Positions 49,064 through 57,967 of a stretch of 64,000 bases of DNA are shown here, one piece after another. A program made the position numbers and the translations under genes. Location: the NCBI RefSeq assembly GCF_024733555.1, contig NZ_JANIOF010000002.1, forward strand, positions 1-64,000. The letters run 5' to 3'. The notes beneath the pieces are model-generated. The model saw only the letters and a program-made list of their open reading frames with translations. It had not been told where the DNA came from and ran no database searches. Within the stretch, counting starts at the first letter, position 1; every line of letters starts with the position of its first letter. The DNA comes from Paenibacillus sp. SC116 (GTDB lineage Bacteria > Bacillota > Bacilli > Paenibacillales > Paenibacillaceae).

Positions 49064-49810
49064 ATGGATTGGGGTCGGGCCAAGAGTATCTTAATTTTTG
49101 CTTTTCTAGCCTTAAATATTGTGCTCGGTTATCAGCTCTGGCAGGATATACGCGAGCGGATGCATTCTGATATGGACTGGAGGTCTCTATCAGAGGAGAC
49201 GATTCGCACGATGGAGGAGAAGCAGATTCAGATTAAAGGACCAATTCCTTCTGAGACTCCTTCATTGCGAGAGATTACTTACCGTTACACGGTGAAGCAG
49301 GATCAACCTGTACCCCTTAACAATAAGGAGCATAGTAAAGTGATCTTTTCACATCAGGAAACGATAGCTGCGCTTAAAGATGAAGTGCCGCATATTGAAG
49401 AGTATTCGTACGATGATTCCTATCGAGACAATATGTTCGTACTGCATCAGATGATGCCAACGGGGTTTCCTATATTCGATGTACGCTTGGATCTGTTTTA
49501 TGATAACCAGAAGATTACAAGCTATCGTCAGCAGTACATGGAGTTAGTAGAATCGAATGAAGCCCCGGCACAGGCGGTGCTTCCTGCCTCCAAGGCATTA
49601 GGCAAGCTGATAGAAGACCATTTGTCTCCTGGTGACGTTGTTAAAAGTATTAAACTTGGCTATCATGGTCAGCAGTTTGATACGGATATTCAAGTTGCTG
49701 CGCCTGTATGGCGTGTTGTATTAGAGAATGGAAATGATATTTATTATGTGAGTGCCAATAATGCGGCTGTTGAGCATTATCAGGTGGATAAGAAGGAGAA
49801 AGAAGCATGA
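49064..49810 (+). CDS. walI: WalK regulatory protein WalI (YycI)
   Basis: The N-terminus MDWGRAKSILIFAFLALNIVLGYQLW is a single membrane helix in the form conserved across YycI. The extracellular domain resembles WalH in fold. WalH and WalI form a complex controlling WalK activity. AAAGGAGG lies 7 nt before the ATG at 49064; an ATG at 49046 precedes it but would include the ribosome site. It overlaps walJ by 4 nt (ATGA). Confidence 0.93.
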   Translation: MDWGRAKSILIFAFLALNIVLGYQLWQDIRERMHSDMDWRSLSEETIRTMEEKQIQIKGPIPSETPSLREITYRYTVKQDQPVPLNNKEHSKVIFSHQETIAALKDEVPHIEEYSYDDSYRDNMFVLHQMMPTGFPIFDVRLDLFYDNQKITSYRQQYMELVESNEAPAQAVLPASKALGKLIEDHLSPGDVVKSIKLGYHGQQFDTDIQVAAPVWRVVLENGNDIYYVSANNAAVEHYQVDKKEKEA

Positions 49811-50628
49811 GCTTACGATTTACAGTGTTGTCGAGCGGCTCTACAGGCAATTGTACGGTCGTGAAGACAGACGATGCGACGCTCATGATCGATGTCGGTT
49901 TGAGCTGCAAGAGAACGGACGAGCTGCTTCATGAGCAAGGCTTGTCAGGTTCGAGTATTGATGGAATCCTAGTTACGCATGAGCATTCTGATCATGTAAA
50001 GGGACTGGGTGCATTCGCTCGCAAGTATGATGTGCCTGTATACGCGAATGAGAAGACATGGGAGGCGCTGCAGAAGCATGTCGGCAAGCTGGCAGAGGAG
50101 AAACGAATTGTGATGGATACGGGGGAAGCAAAGGACTTTGGCGATCTTCGTGTCGAATCGTTCGGTATTTCCCATGATGCGGCCGAGCCGGTAGCTTACA
50201 ATTTCTACGAAGGTGACACTAAGCTGAGCGTAGCGACCGATCTCGGTTATATGTCAGACAAGGTTCGCGATGCGATCTCAGATGCAGATGTACTCGTGCT
50301 GGAGTCGAATCATGATGTTCAGATGCTGCGCATGGGCCGTTATCCATGGAATATTAAGCAGCGTATTCTTGGCGACAAGGGACACTTGTCCAATGAAGCT
50401 GCTGGTGAAGCGATGAGTGAAGTGGTGACGGGTAACACACGTAGAGTGTATCTAGCCCATTTGAGCCGTGAGCATAATCAGAAAGATATTGCCCGCATGA
50501 CGGTACAGGATGTTATGGAAAGCAACGGTCATTTTTATAAAGAATCAGAGCTTCAAGTATTGGATACGTACTATGATCGACCAACAGCTTGGGATAACGT
50601 ACGTGAGAAATCCATCATTCGTCTGTAA
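49807..50628 (+). CDS. walJ: Metallo-beta-lactamase fold hydrolase WalJ (YycJ)
   Basis: WalJ is a metallo-beta-lactamase-fold protein with the metal motif THEHSDHVKGL near residue 60, further ligands in GISHDA and VATDLGYM, and HLSREHNQ near residue 218. Homologues are thought to act as 5'-3' exonucleases in DNA repair; the exact substrate is unproven. It opens LRFTVLSSGSTGNCTVVKTDD, the family start. It overlaps walI by 4 nt and its 3' end overlaps the convergent small gene by 14 nt. Confidence 0.95.
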   Translation: MSLRFTVLSSGSTGNCTVVKTDDATLMIDVGLSCKRTDELLHEQGLSGSSIDGILVTHEHSDHVKGLGAFARKYDVPVYANEKTWEALQKHVGKLAEEKRIVMDTGEAKDFGDLRVESFGISHDAAEPVAYNFYEGDTKLSVATDLGYMSDKVRDAISDADVLVLESNHDVQMLRMGRYPWNIKQRILGDKGHLSNEAAGEAMSEVVTGNTRRVYLAHLSREHNQKDIARMTVQDVMESNGHFYKESELQVLDTYYDRPTAWDNVREKSIIRL

Positions 50629-50866
50629 GTTCGAGAAATTGATCAAGCTCCAATGCTTTGCGTGAAATATCATCCTGTTCGACGATTCCCTTTTCAACGA
50701 GTAATTCCATTAAGGTAGAGAGGGCAAGAGTTAGGCGGTAGTTGTCTTGCTTCAGATCAGCGATCTGGGCGATGAGATCAATATTGGACCACATGGATGA
50801 CTGAGCGTTGGCATTAGAGTGAAAATGGTGCTGATCACGATAATCGGAATAAGTTCGGAATGACAT
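50615..50866 (-). CDS. Small protein of unknown function, convergent with walJ
   Basis: An 83-aa product with a good AGGAGG site 8 nt before its ATG. The first 25 residues are polar and His/Ser/Asn-rich (SYRDQHHFHSNANAQ-like). The rest is two predicted amphipathic helices: IDLIAQIADLKQDNYRLTLALSTLMELLVEKGIV and SRKALELDQFLELTDE. It probably dimerises or binds a partner through the helices. I do not recognise a family. It is encoded opposite to all neighbours, and its last 14 nt overlap the end of walJ. Confidence 0.75.
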   Translation of the reverse strand: MSFRTYSDYRDQHHFHSNANAQSSMWSNIDLIAQIADLKQDNYRLTLALSTLMELLVEKGIVEQDDISRKALELDQFLELTDE

Positions 50867-51124
50867 GTTAACAACCTCCTATTAATATAAATTTGATATA
50901 GGCATCACACGGGGTTAGTCGATACGGAATAAACCGTATTCATAGAACTTGGCTACGTAGAGATTACGGCCTCCTTGCTGTCTAGCAATTCTATTTATAT
51001 AAATGGTATGTAAGAGAATTAAAATCTATGATTGTTCATAGCATGATAATAGAAGCAGCTGCATTAAATATAGTATTGACCATATAAGCAGTTCGTAATC
51101 ATGGTTACAGGGGAGTTGGAGCGG

Positions 51125-52387
51125 ATGGGTTTGTTCGGTGATGATTTCTATTCGTCAAAGGTGTCGCGTAGGAGCAAGTTCAGCAGTAATCGCAAGCAGC
51201 ATTCGGAAACATGGAATTGGAAACGCGCAGGTCAGTCTCACCGGCGTACCAGTTTATCTACACTGCAAGTTGCGATGATTAGCTCACTAACGAGTGCGGC
51301 CTTTGTTATATTGTTGTATTCATGGATCATCCATGCTCCAACTCCAGCAACGGTAGTCGCTGCGGCTGAACCATCTATAGATATGATTGCGAATGCTTAC
51401 GATGATTTGCTTGTGCAAGCAGCAGATAAAGCTAGTCCGACAATCGTGAGCATCTTGAATAAGCAGAAGGCGATCGAGAAAGAGGACAGCAAGCAAGGAC
51501 TTGATGATGTTAGTTTGGGATCGGGAATTATTTTTGAGAAAAAGGATAACGAAGCATATATCCTTACAAATGAGCATGTAGTAAGCGGAGCTCATCAACT
51601 GGAAATTGTATTATCCAATGGGCAGCGCAAGCATGCAGAGGTTGTGGGTAAAGATAAAATATCGGACTTGGCAGTGCTCAAGATCGATGGTGCTGGTGTA
51701 AATCAAGTTGCGGAATTTGGCGATTCGCGCAGCCTTCGTCGCGGTGAAACGGTTATTGCCATTGGCAATCCGTTCGGACTCGGTGGTTCGCTTACATCAG
51801 GCATTATTAGCTACACGAATCGAATGATTCCTATTTCCTTAAATGGAGATGGTGTATTTGATTGGGAACAAGCCGTCATCCAGACGGATGCGGCTATTAA
51901 TGAAGGCAATAGCGGTGGTGCGCTGATTGACCTACACGGACGTGTCATTGGTATTAACACGATGAAGATCGCTTCTACGGGAGCGGAAGGACTGGGCTTT
52001 GCTATTCCGATGCACGAGGTGGAGAAAGTTGTCGATCATCTGATGGCAAGCGGAAAGGTGGTTCGTCCTTATCTAGGCGTGTATACCGTTGATCTGGAAA
52101 ATGAGTATGCCCCGATTACAGATGAACAGCGCAGTGATTTGAAGCTGCCAAAGTCTGTTACATCAGGTGTTATTGTTCTGGAGGCTTCTGGACCAGCTCA
52201 AGAGGCAGGCTTTAAGCTGAATGATGTCATTGTGAAGTTCGACAAACAAGATATTGCTACAACATTGGAGCTAAGAAGATATTTGTATGAACAGAAGCAG
52301 GTCGGCGATGAGATGGAGATTACGTATTATCGGGATGGCAAGCAAATGAAGGCTACCGTGACATTAGGAGATCGTCCTAACTCGTAA
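51125..52387 (+). CDS. htrA: HtrA/DegP-like serine protease with PDZ domain
   Basis: This is a membrane-anchored quality-control protease. A basic N-terminus of about 45 residues leads to one membrane helix (VAMISSLTSAAFVILLYSWI). The trypsin-like domain has the triad His in YILTNEHVVSGAH, Asp in KISDLAVLKID and Ser in INEGNSGGALIDL. A C-terminal PDZ domain follows (SGVIVLEASGPAQEAGFKLNDVIVKFD). Position directly after walJ matches B. subtilis htrC (yyxA). The ATG at 51125 has GGGGAG 9 nt upstream; the frame is open to 51101. The 258 nt upstream (50867-51124) contain no gene. Confidence 0.95.
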   Translation: MGLFGDDFYSSKVSRRSKFSSNRKQHSETWNWKRAGQSHRRTSLSTLQVAMISSLTSAAFVILLYSWIIHAPTPATVVAAAEPSIDMIANAYDDLLVQAADKASPTIVSILNKQKAIEKEDSKQGLDDVSLGSGIIFEKKDNEAYILTNEHVVSGAHQLEIVLSNGQRKHAEVVGKDKISDLAVLKIDGAGVNQVAEFGDSRSLRRGETVIAIGNPFGLGGSLTSGIISYTNRMIPISLNGDGVFDWEQAVIQTDAAINEGNSGGALIDLHGRVIGINTMKIASTGAEGLGFAIPMHEVEKVVDHLMASGKVVRPYLGVYTVDLENEYAPITDEQRSDLKLPKSVTSGVIVLEASGPAQEAGFKLNDVIVKFDKQDIATTLELRRYLYEQKQVGDEMEITYYRDGKQMKATVTLGDRPNS

Positions 52388-52561
52388 GTGGAGCCGCTCG
52401 TGCGTGACCAGCCAGTTAGCTGCTAGGTGTTAGGTGATTTATGTTCTGCGATATTTTTCGGTGTTTCGGTTCTTATTTGGATTCTGGGTTGAAACGAAAC
52501 AGAGCTTGGAGTACATTAGAGATAAGACAAACAGCTGGTTAGGCAAGAAAGAGGGAACTTC

Positions 52562-52732
52562 ATGTACGTAGTATGCAAAGAGCATGTAGAACTAGCAATT
52601 GATAAGTTCGTTGATGAATTTGAAGATGCACCGGATATTGTAGACTTGGATGAGCAGCAATTCAGTGATTGGGAGCGCCCAATTCGTTGTTGTATGAATT
52701 GTGAGCAAGAGGCACAGTTCCTGGTCGTATAG
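52562..52732 (+). CDS. CxxH/CxxC small zinc-binding-type protein
   Basis: This 56-aa gene encodes MYVVCKEHVELAIDKFVDEFE and ends RCCMNCEQEAQFLVV. The CKEH and CMNC pairs define the CxxH/CxxC family (BA_5709 type) found beside rlmH in bacilli; zinc binding is likely from the ligand set. The acidic middle (PDIVDLDEQQF) is typical. GAGGGAA lies about 7 nt before the ATG. Function is unknown. It stands between htrA and rlmH, its usual context, although an aminotransferase gene separates it from rlmH here. Confidence 0.88.
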   Translation: MYVVCKEHVELAIDKFVDEFEDAPDIVDLDEQQFSDWERPIRCCMNCEQEAQFLVV

Positions 52733-52853
52733 CGAAGGATGTTAGTTGCATAGTTGCAGGCATCGGGATTGCTTTTAAAGTAATCATGTCAGAAGTAAGA
52801 TGAAGATGCCTACTGTATGAGATTGTGTATAACTGCAGCGCACGAAGAACAAG

Positions 52854-52896
52854 CAAGGGTATACGGGCGAGAGCCTGTGGATACCCTTGTTTTTTG
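52854..52896 (+). terminator. Terminator downstream of the CxxH/CxxC gene
   Basis: CAAGGGTAT (52854-52862) and ATACCCTTG (52881-52889) form a perfect 9-bp stem with an inner GGGC/GCCT pairing, followed by TTTTTT. Confidence 0.88.
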
Positions 52897-52960
52897 CTTG
52901 TTATGGGGAAAGGTTCGGGAAAAGTGGGGATAACTAATGGTTTGGTTGAAATGATAATGG

Positions 52961-52978
52961 TTATCCACATGTGGACAG
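52961..52978. other. DnaA box with inverted partner, 40 kb from oriC
   Basis: TTATCCACA (52961-52969) is a perfect DnaA box, directly followed by TGTGGACAG, an inverted near-match. Another one-mismatch box (complement GTATCCACA) overlaps the preceding terminator at 52875-52883. They lie in the 507-nt gene-free gap 52733-53239, whose remainder is AT-rich with no other clear feature. A DnaA-titration or control site is possible. Confidence 0.45.
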
Positions 52979-53239
52979 GCAGATTTAAAAAGGAAGATAG
53001 GCAGGATTAGATTACGTAAGATGGGGATAATTCGGCTGTGAGATGTGAATAGGTCATATTCGCCCTAGAGCCCCGTGGTTATTTTTTATTGAAAGTGCTG
53101 TTGATACTTTTTTAATGGTGTTCGTTTGAGCTAGGTATTAAAAATAAAAAGCTCGCCAGCGCGATCCCTATATAGCATGTTATACTTTGGTAAATTAGTT
53201 CATTTCACTTACATAGATTTAGAACGAGGTGGCGACATC

Positions 53240-54409
53240 ATGTACGAATTTGATCAAATCATTGACCGCTCTCATACGGATGCATCAAAAGTAATTCCGC
53301 AATCAGACGCGCATCGAGACTGTATTCCTCTCTGGGTTGCAGATATGGACTTTGCGGCTGCGCCTGCGATTCAAGAGGCGATTGTGAAACGTCTTCAAAC
53401 GCCGATCTATGGATATACGGAGCGTTCGGACCGCTATTATGACGCGGTAATCGGATGGATGGGCAAGCGTCATAACTGGAATGTTAAGAAGGAATGGATC
53501 GTGACGATTCCAGGGGTTGTCCCTGCGATGGCGGTTACGATGCGAACTTGGGTGAAGCCAGGCGAGAAAGCCATCATTTTGCCGCCGCTATATCCACCAT
53601 TTGCGAGTATGATTGATTCCAATGGCGGTATAGTCGTTACAAGTCCGCTCGCACTGCAAAATGGACATTATGAAATCGACTTCTATGACTTCGAGCAGAA
53701 GGCGAAGGACCCAGCGGTGAAAATGTTCTTCCTTTGCAATCCACATAACCCGGGTGGTCGGGTATGGTCACGTGAGGAATTGCAGCGGATTGCAGATATT
53801 TGCCTTGCGAATGACGTGCTTATTTTCTCGGACGATATCCACCATGACATTGTATTCCCTGGGCATACGTATACGCCGATTGCGTCCTTGTCATCGGAGG
53901 TTGCAGATATTACGATTACAGCTACTTCTGCGGGTAAGTCGTTTAATATTGCTGGCTTTAAGGCAGCTAATATTATCATTTCGAACTCGAAGCTGCGAAA
54001 CGCATTCCGTAGAACGGTACAAGCATTGGGTATGAATGATCTTGATGTGATGCCAATTGAAGCAACGATTGCAGCTTATACGGAAGGCGAAGCGTGGTTT
54101 GAAGCAATGATGGAGTACATTCAGGGCAATAATAAGCTCATTGAGGAGTTTATTACGGCACGCATTCCAGAGGTGAAGGTATTTGAGCAGGAAGGCACGT
54201 ATTTGAAATGGCTCGATTTCCGTGAGCTGGGTCTGTCTCCTGATGAGTTGAAAGACTTCTTGCAGTTGAAGGCGAAGGTATGGTTGAACCAAGGTATTTC
54301 GTTCGGGGAAAATGGAGCGGGCTTTATGCGCTTGAATATGGCATCTCCGCGTGCTGTCATTCAAGAGGCGTTGGAGCGCATGGAGAAAGCTATTCACGAG
54401 CGTCGTTAA
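53240..54409 (+). CDS. PatB/MalY-type PLP aminotransferase / cystathionine beta-lyase
   Basis: A fold-type I PLP enzyme of the MalY/PatB group: FDQIIDRSHTDASKV, then CIPLWVADMDFAAAPAIQEAI, the typical start. The PLP lysine is K233 in TSAGKSFNIAGFKAANIII, and FCNPHNPGGRVWSREEL and ISFGENGAGFMRLNMASPR bind cofactor phosphate and the carboxylate. Members cleave C-S bonds (cystathionine beta-lyase) or act as aminotransferases, and the sequence alone does not decide. GAGGTGG lies 8 nt before the ATG at 53240; the frame is open to 53177. It ends in its own terminator. Confidence 0.93.
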   Translation: MYEFDQIIDRSHTDASKVIPQSDAHRDCIPLWVADMDFAAAPAIQEAIVKRLQTPIYGYTERSDRYYDAVIGWMGKRHNWNVKKEWIVTIPGVVPAMAVTMRTWVKPGEKAIILPPLYPPFASMIDSNGGIVVTSPLALQNGHYEIDFYDFEQKAKDPAVKMFFLCNPHNPGGRVWSREELQRIADICLANDVLIFSDDIHHDIVFPGHTYTPIASLSSEVADITITATSAGKSFNIAGFKAANIIISNSKLRNAFRRTVQALGMNDLDVMPIEATIAAYTEGEAWFEAMMEYIQGNNKLIEEFITARIPEVKVFEQEGTYLKWLDFRELGLSPDELKDFLQLKAKVWLNQGISFGENGAGFMRLNMASPRAVIQEALERMEKAIHERR

Positions 54410-54436
54410 GATACTTTCTATACATTTTTGCAAGGG

Positions 54437-54466
54437 AAGAGAGGGCTTAGGTCCTCTCTTTTATTA
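54437..54466 (+). terminator. Terminator after the PatB-like gene
   Basis: AAGAGAGG and CCTCTCTT form an 8-bp stem around GCTTAGGT, followed by TTATT. It lies 28 nt after the stop. Confidence 0.85.
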
Positions 54467-54548
54467 TAAGAATGCATCGAGTACACTAGTTTGTGTCAAG
54501 CGGCATGTCATCATAACAGATTAGAGCAAAAGAATGGAGTTATTATAG

Positions 54549-55028
54549 ATGTTGATTCAATTGGTTACTGTGGGGAAGTTAAAAGAAAAGTACCTGGTGC
54601 AAGGGATTGCGGAATATAGCAAGCGATTAGCACCTTATGTGAAATTTCAAGTGACGGAGCTACCTGATGAACAAGCACCCGAGAAAATGAGTGATGCTGA
54701 GGTAGAACAGGTGAAGGATCGCGAAGGTGAGCGTATTCTAGCACAAGTAAAGCCAGATGCTCATGTCGTTGCGCTAGCGATAAATGGCCATTTATGGTCG
54801 AGTGAGGACTTGGCTGCGCATATTGATAAACTTGGTACGTATGGAACGAGTCATGTTGTGTTTATTATTGGTGGATCGAATGGATTATCTGATGCGGTTC
54901 TGAGACGTGCTCAGACGAAGTTGTCATTCGGTCGAATGACGTTGCCGCATCAGTTGATGCGACTTGTGCTGGTGGAGCAGATTTATCGTGCGGTGAAAAT
55001 AAATCGTGGGGAACCTTATCACAAGTGA
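54549..55028 (+). CDS. rlmH: 23S rRNA pseudouridine1915 N3-methyltransferase RlmH
   Basis: RlmH, a SPOUT methyltransferase, modifies pseudouridine 1915 of 23S rRNA. The 159-aa protein opens [22 protein letters not shown]. It contains [18 protein letters not shown], the knotted SAM-binding part [17 protein letters not shown], and the diagnostic C-terminus [17 protein letters not shown]. The position beyond walJ-htrA is conserved. It is the last gene of the ancestral origin block before accessory DNA begins. Confidence 0.97.
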   Translation: MLIQLVTVGKLKEKYLVQGIAEYSKRLAPYVKFQVTELPDEQAPEKMSDAEVEQVKDREGERILAQVKPDAHVVALAINGHLWSSEDLAAHIDKLGTYGTSHVVFIIGGSNGLSDAVLRRAQTKLSFGRMTLPHQLMRLVLVEQIYRAVKINRGEPYHK

Positions 55029-55153
55029 CGGTGAAGATAATGCTTTGGAAATCTAGGCCCTAATAAAATCCCGTATGATTCCGTAATGGTTTTAACTAAC
55101 AGGTCAGGATAGCTAAACTGGAGTGGTTAGAAAACGATTAGAAGGTGATGAAT

Positions 55154-55657
55154 ATGAATAAAAAAATGGGCGAATTTATTATTTGGGCTAATGAAAACGG
55201 TTGGGATATAACCGAAAAATCTGAATTTCAATTAAATTTAAATAGCAGCATTATATCTAGATATAAAGGAATCCCAAATGAATATTTAGATTTTTTAAGT
55301 GTGGTTAAAAAATGTATTACACCAAATGAGAAGACTTGGTTTATTTGTGAGGATGAGTTCAATAATAGTTCAGATACTGCATTTAAATGGAATGAATATG
55401 AATTGCTTAGTTTAGAAGCGGCAATGGATGATGATATTTGGAAATCAGAAATAACTACGTGGTGGGATAATTACTTGCCAATAGCTATGTCAGTTGATGG
55501 TGGATATTCCTTCTATGCAATTGATTTAACAAATGATAAAGGTGCTATTGTATGTGGATGTGAGCCCGAATTCGAAGAAGTTGAAAAAGTAGCAAATACG
55601 CTTGAACAATTTTTTGAACTAATTATGTCCAATTCAATAGAATTTAGTGATAAATAA
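55154..55657 (+). CDS. SMI1/KNR4 (SUKH) family protein
   Basis: The 167-aa protein resembles SUKH domains: YKGIPNEYLDFLSVVKKCITPNEKTWFI, AIDLTNDKGAIVCGCEPEFEEVEKVANTLEQFFELI. In bacteria this superfamily includes many immunity proteins against nuclease and other polymorphic toxins, but no toxin gene is adjacent. AGAAGG lies 8 nt before the ATG at 55154. Its codons are visibly more A/T-rich than rlmH upstream, and the change is abrupt, suggesting horizontal acquisition together with the ABC-F gene. Confidence 0.75.
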   Translation: MNKKMGEFIIWANENGWDITEKSEFQLNLNSSIISRYKGIPNEYLDFLSVVKKCITPNEKTWFICEDEFNNSSDTAFKWNEYELLSLEAAMDDDIWKSEITTWWDNYLPIAMSVDGGYSFYAIDLTNDKGAIVCGCEPEFEEVEKVANTLEQFFELIMSNSIEFSDK

Positions 55658-55942
55658 AGGTAAATCGACGAAGTTTGTTTAAGCTCTGAAAGGTCATATA
55701 AAATTATAAATAGCGACTCAATACGGATTTGTTCGTGAGGACTGGCTGCTCTTTACTTGCAAGTAATCGGACGAGGTAGAAGCGGGTATGGCAGTGGGAA
55801 CTTTGACCCCCAAGAGATGGGATACAAAACAGATTGAAGTTGGTCGTAAACAGTGTTACTCTTACAACGGTAAACTCAAAATTTATATTTTACAATACAT
55901 CTAATAATAGTCACTATTTTAGTTATAAAGAAAGGTAATACG
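55658..55942 (+). other. Leader region of the ABC-F gene with a possible short upstream ORF
   Basis: No established gene. An ORF of 36 codons begins at an ATG at about 55787 (MAVGTLTPKRWDTKQIE) and ends at about 55904, with GAGG upstream. It ends about 40 nt before the ABC-F start. Antibiotic-responsive ABC-F genes often have such leader peptides; here this is only a suggestion. Confidence 0.3.
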
Positions 55943-57682
55943 ATGATAAAAGTTGATAACTTATCCTTCTCATTTCCACAAAAAGAACTATATAACGACA
56001 TTTCATTTACGCTTGAAGAGGCGCAACATTGCGCTTTTATAGGAGCAAGCGGCAATGGGAAAAGTACATTAATCGATATACTGATGGATCCAGAAAGATA
56101 CATGTTTGAGGGCAAGTTAGAAATAGACCCTGATTGTAAAATAGGGTATGTAAGTCAGTTCCCTCAATTAGACAAAACGAAAGAAACAACCGTTTTTGAA
56201 TATATAGGTGAGCCGTTTATTAAGCTACAAAATGAAATAACATCTATTTGTGCTGAAATGGAAACATCATCGGATATTGATTCGTTATTGGAAAAGTATC
56301 AATTGGCTTTAGACGCATTGGATGCAATCGGTGGCGATGATTTTGAAAGCAAAATTAATAAGAAACTTAATTTAGCAAACCTTATGAAGCTAAAAGATCT
56401 TAATGTATCCGATCTGAGTGGCGGGGAATTCAAACTTATTCAAGTAATGAAGGAAATGCTGAGTAGTCCAGACGTAATCATTATGGACGAACCAGATGTA
56501 TTTTTAGACTTTGACAACCTAAATGCGCTTAAAAATCTTATTAATTCCCACAAAGGAATACTGCTAGTTGTTACGCACAACCGATACCTATTGAATCATT
56601 GTTTCAACAAAATTATACACCTTGAAAACATGGAGATCCAAGAGTTCGATGGGCGATATATTGAGTATAATTTCTCATTACTTCAGACAAAAATTGAGTT
56701 GCAAGAAATCGCAGTTGCTGAACAAGAAGAAATTGAGAGATACGATAGCATTATTGATAATCTTAGAGCTATCGCTACTCATAATTCAGAAGCATCTAGA
56801 GGAAGAGCACTAAAAGCTAGAGTTAGGTTTCAAGAGAGATTGGAAGCGCGTAGAATTAAAGCACCATTTGTTGATATTAAGCAACCGAATATTAGTTTTG
56901 ATATGGATAACGAAATGGAAGACACCACTGTTATAAATGTCAGTAATTATAGTGTTGCCTTTGATGAGTTGCTTTTAGACAATGTTAACTTTGAGATAAA
57001 ATCTACGGATAAAGTAGCCATTATTGGTTCAAACGGTACAGGGAAAACGACTTTACTCCGAGATATCTTTAAAAATAATCATGATTCCATTGAAATAAAT
57101 GCTGATGCGAAAGTGGCTTATTTATCTCAGGTCCAAGGCGAAGTGCTAAATGATTCTAATACCATACTAGAAGAATTTATCGATGCTGGGTTTAAAACGT
57201 ATGATGAGGTTAGATCCTATATTTCAAACTATGGCTTTGAGGGAGAAATCGTTAATCAGAAGATAGGGTCTTTATCTGGCGGAGAAAAAAATATGCTTCA
57301 GTTGGCTAAAGTTTCTGCGAGTAAAGCAAACGTATTGCTTCTAGATGAACCGACAAGCCATTTGGACACTTATGCGCAAATAGCACTGGAGAAAGCCATT
57401 GAGAACTATAAAGGCGCGATTCTCATGATTTCTCATGATTTCTATTCGGTTGCAAATGGTATGGATTATGTTTTAATCATTGACGATAAGACAATTAGAA
57501 AAATGACTATGCGAAAATTTAGACAGATGATTTATGCTAGTCATTTTGATAAAGATTATCTAGAGATGGAGCAAAATAAAAAATTAGTTGAAATGAAAAT
57601 TGAAATGGCTTTAAAAAATACTGATTTTGAACTTGCAAAAGTATTGGTTGAAGAGCTAGAAGAGCTAATTAAGTTGCTTTAA
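55943..57682 (+). CDS. ABC-F family ATPase, putative ribosome protection factor
   Basis: Two ABC domains on one chain without membrane segments. Domain 1 has Walker A GASGNGKST, signature LSGGEFKLIQ and Walker B VIIMDEPDVFLD. Domain 2 has GSNGTGKTT, LSGGEKNMLQ and VLLLDEPTSHLD. The interdomain linker of about 70-80 residues (IERYDSIIDNLRAIATHNSEASRGRALKARVRF) is the ribosome-contacting region that in Vga, Lsa, Msr and Sal proteins displaces antibiotics. The first Walker B has EPD instead of the usual EPTNHLD. The 579-aa length and linker suit either a resistance factor or a housekeeping-type ABC-F. No specific drug can be named. AAAGG precedes the ATG. The gene is AT-rich and ends at its own terminator. 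Confidence 0.88.
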   Translation: MIKVDNLSFSFPQKELYNDISFTLEEAQHCAFIGASGNGKSTLIDILMDPERYMFEGKLEIDPDCKIGYVSQFPQLDKTKETTVFEYIGEPFIKLQNEITSICAEMETSSDIDSLLEKYQLALDALDAIGGDDFESKINKKLNLANLMKLKDLNVSDLSGGEFKLIQVMKEMLSSPDVIIMDEPDVFLDFDNLNALKNLINSHKGILLVVTHNRYLLNHCFNKIIHLENMEIQEFDGRYIEYNFSLLQTKIELQEIAVAEQEEIERYDSIIDNLRAIATHNSEASRGRALKARVRFQERLEARRIKAPFVDIKQPNISFDMDNEMEDTTVINVSNYSVAFDELLLDNVNFEIKSTDKVAIIGSNGTGKTTLLRDIFKNNHDSIEINADAKVAYLSQVQGEVLNDSNTILEEFIDAGFKTYDEVRSYISNYGFEGEIVNQKIGSLSGGEKNMLQLAKVSASKANVLLLDEPTSHLDTYAQIALEKAIENYKGAILMISHDFYSVANGMDYVLIIDDKTIRKMTMRKFRQMIYASHFDKDYLEMEQNKKLVEMKIEMALKNTDFELAKVLVEELEELIKLL

Positions 57683-57726
57683 ATGATAACCCTCTGATTG
57701 AAATGATAACAAGAAAAAGGTTCAAT

Positions 57727-57765
57727 AAAAAAGACACTGATGAATAGAATCTCAGTGTTTTTTTA
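57727..57765 (+). terminator. ABC-F gene terminator
   Basis: ACACTGA and TCAGTGT form a stem extended by AAAAAAG/TTTTTTT, around the loop TGAATAGAATC. It is 45 nt past the stop. The rest of the gap to 57967 shows no gene. Confidence 0.88.
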
Positions 57766-57967
57766 CTGCATTGATTTCTTGATAGCTCTTGCTGTGGTCT
57801 GCACATTTTTAGATTGAAATGATTAACAAGGCGATATGTTTAAAGGCAATAACTTTGTTAGATAATATTTGCAATGTCGGTAATCGCGATAGGGCAAGGC
57901 ATCTAGTGCAAGTACGTTTTAAATATATGTAAATGGAAAGTTAATACTGATTTATGGAGGAATTGAT

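Noticed and set aside
53768-53778. Extra parS-like CACGTG inside the PatB-like gene
   Set aside because: Only the central hexamer matches; the flanking half-sites do not.
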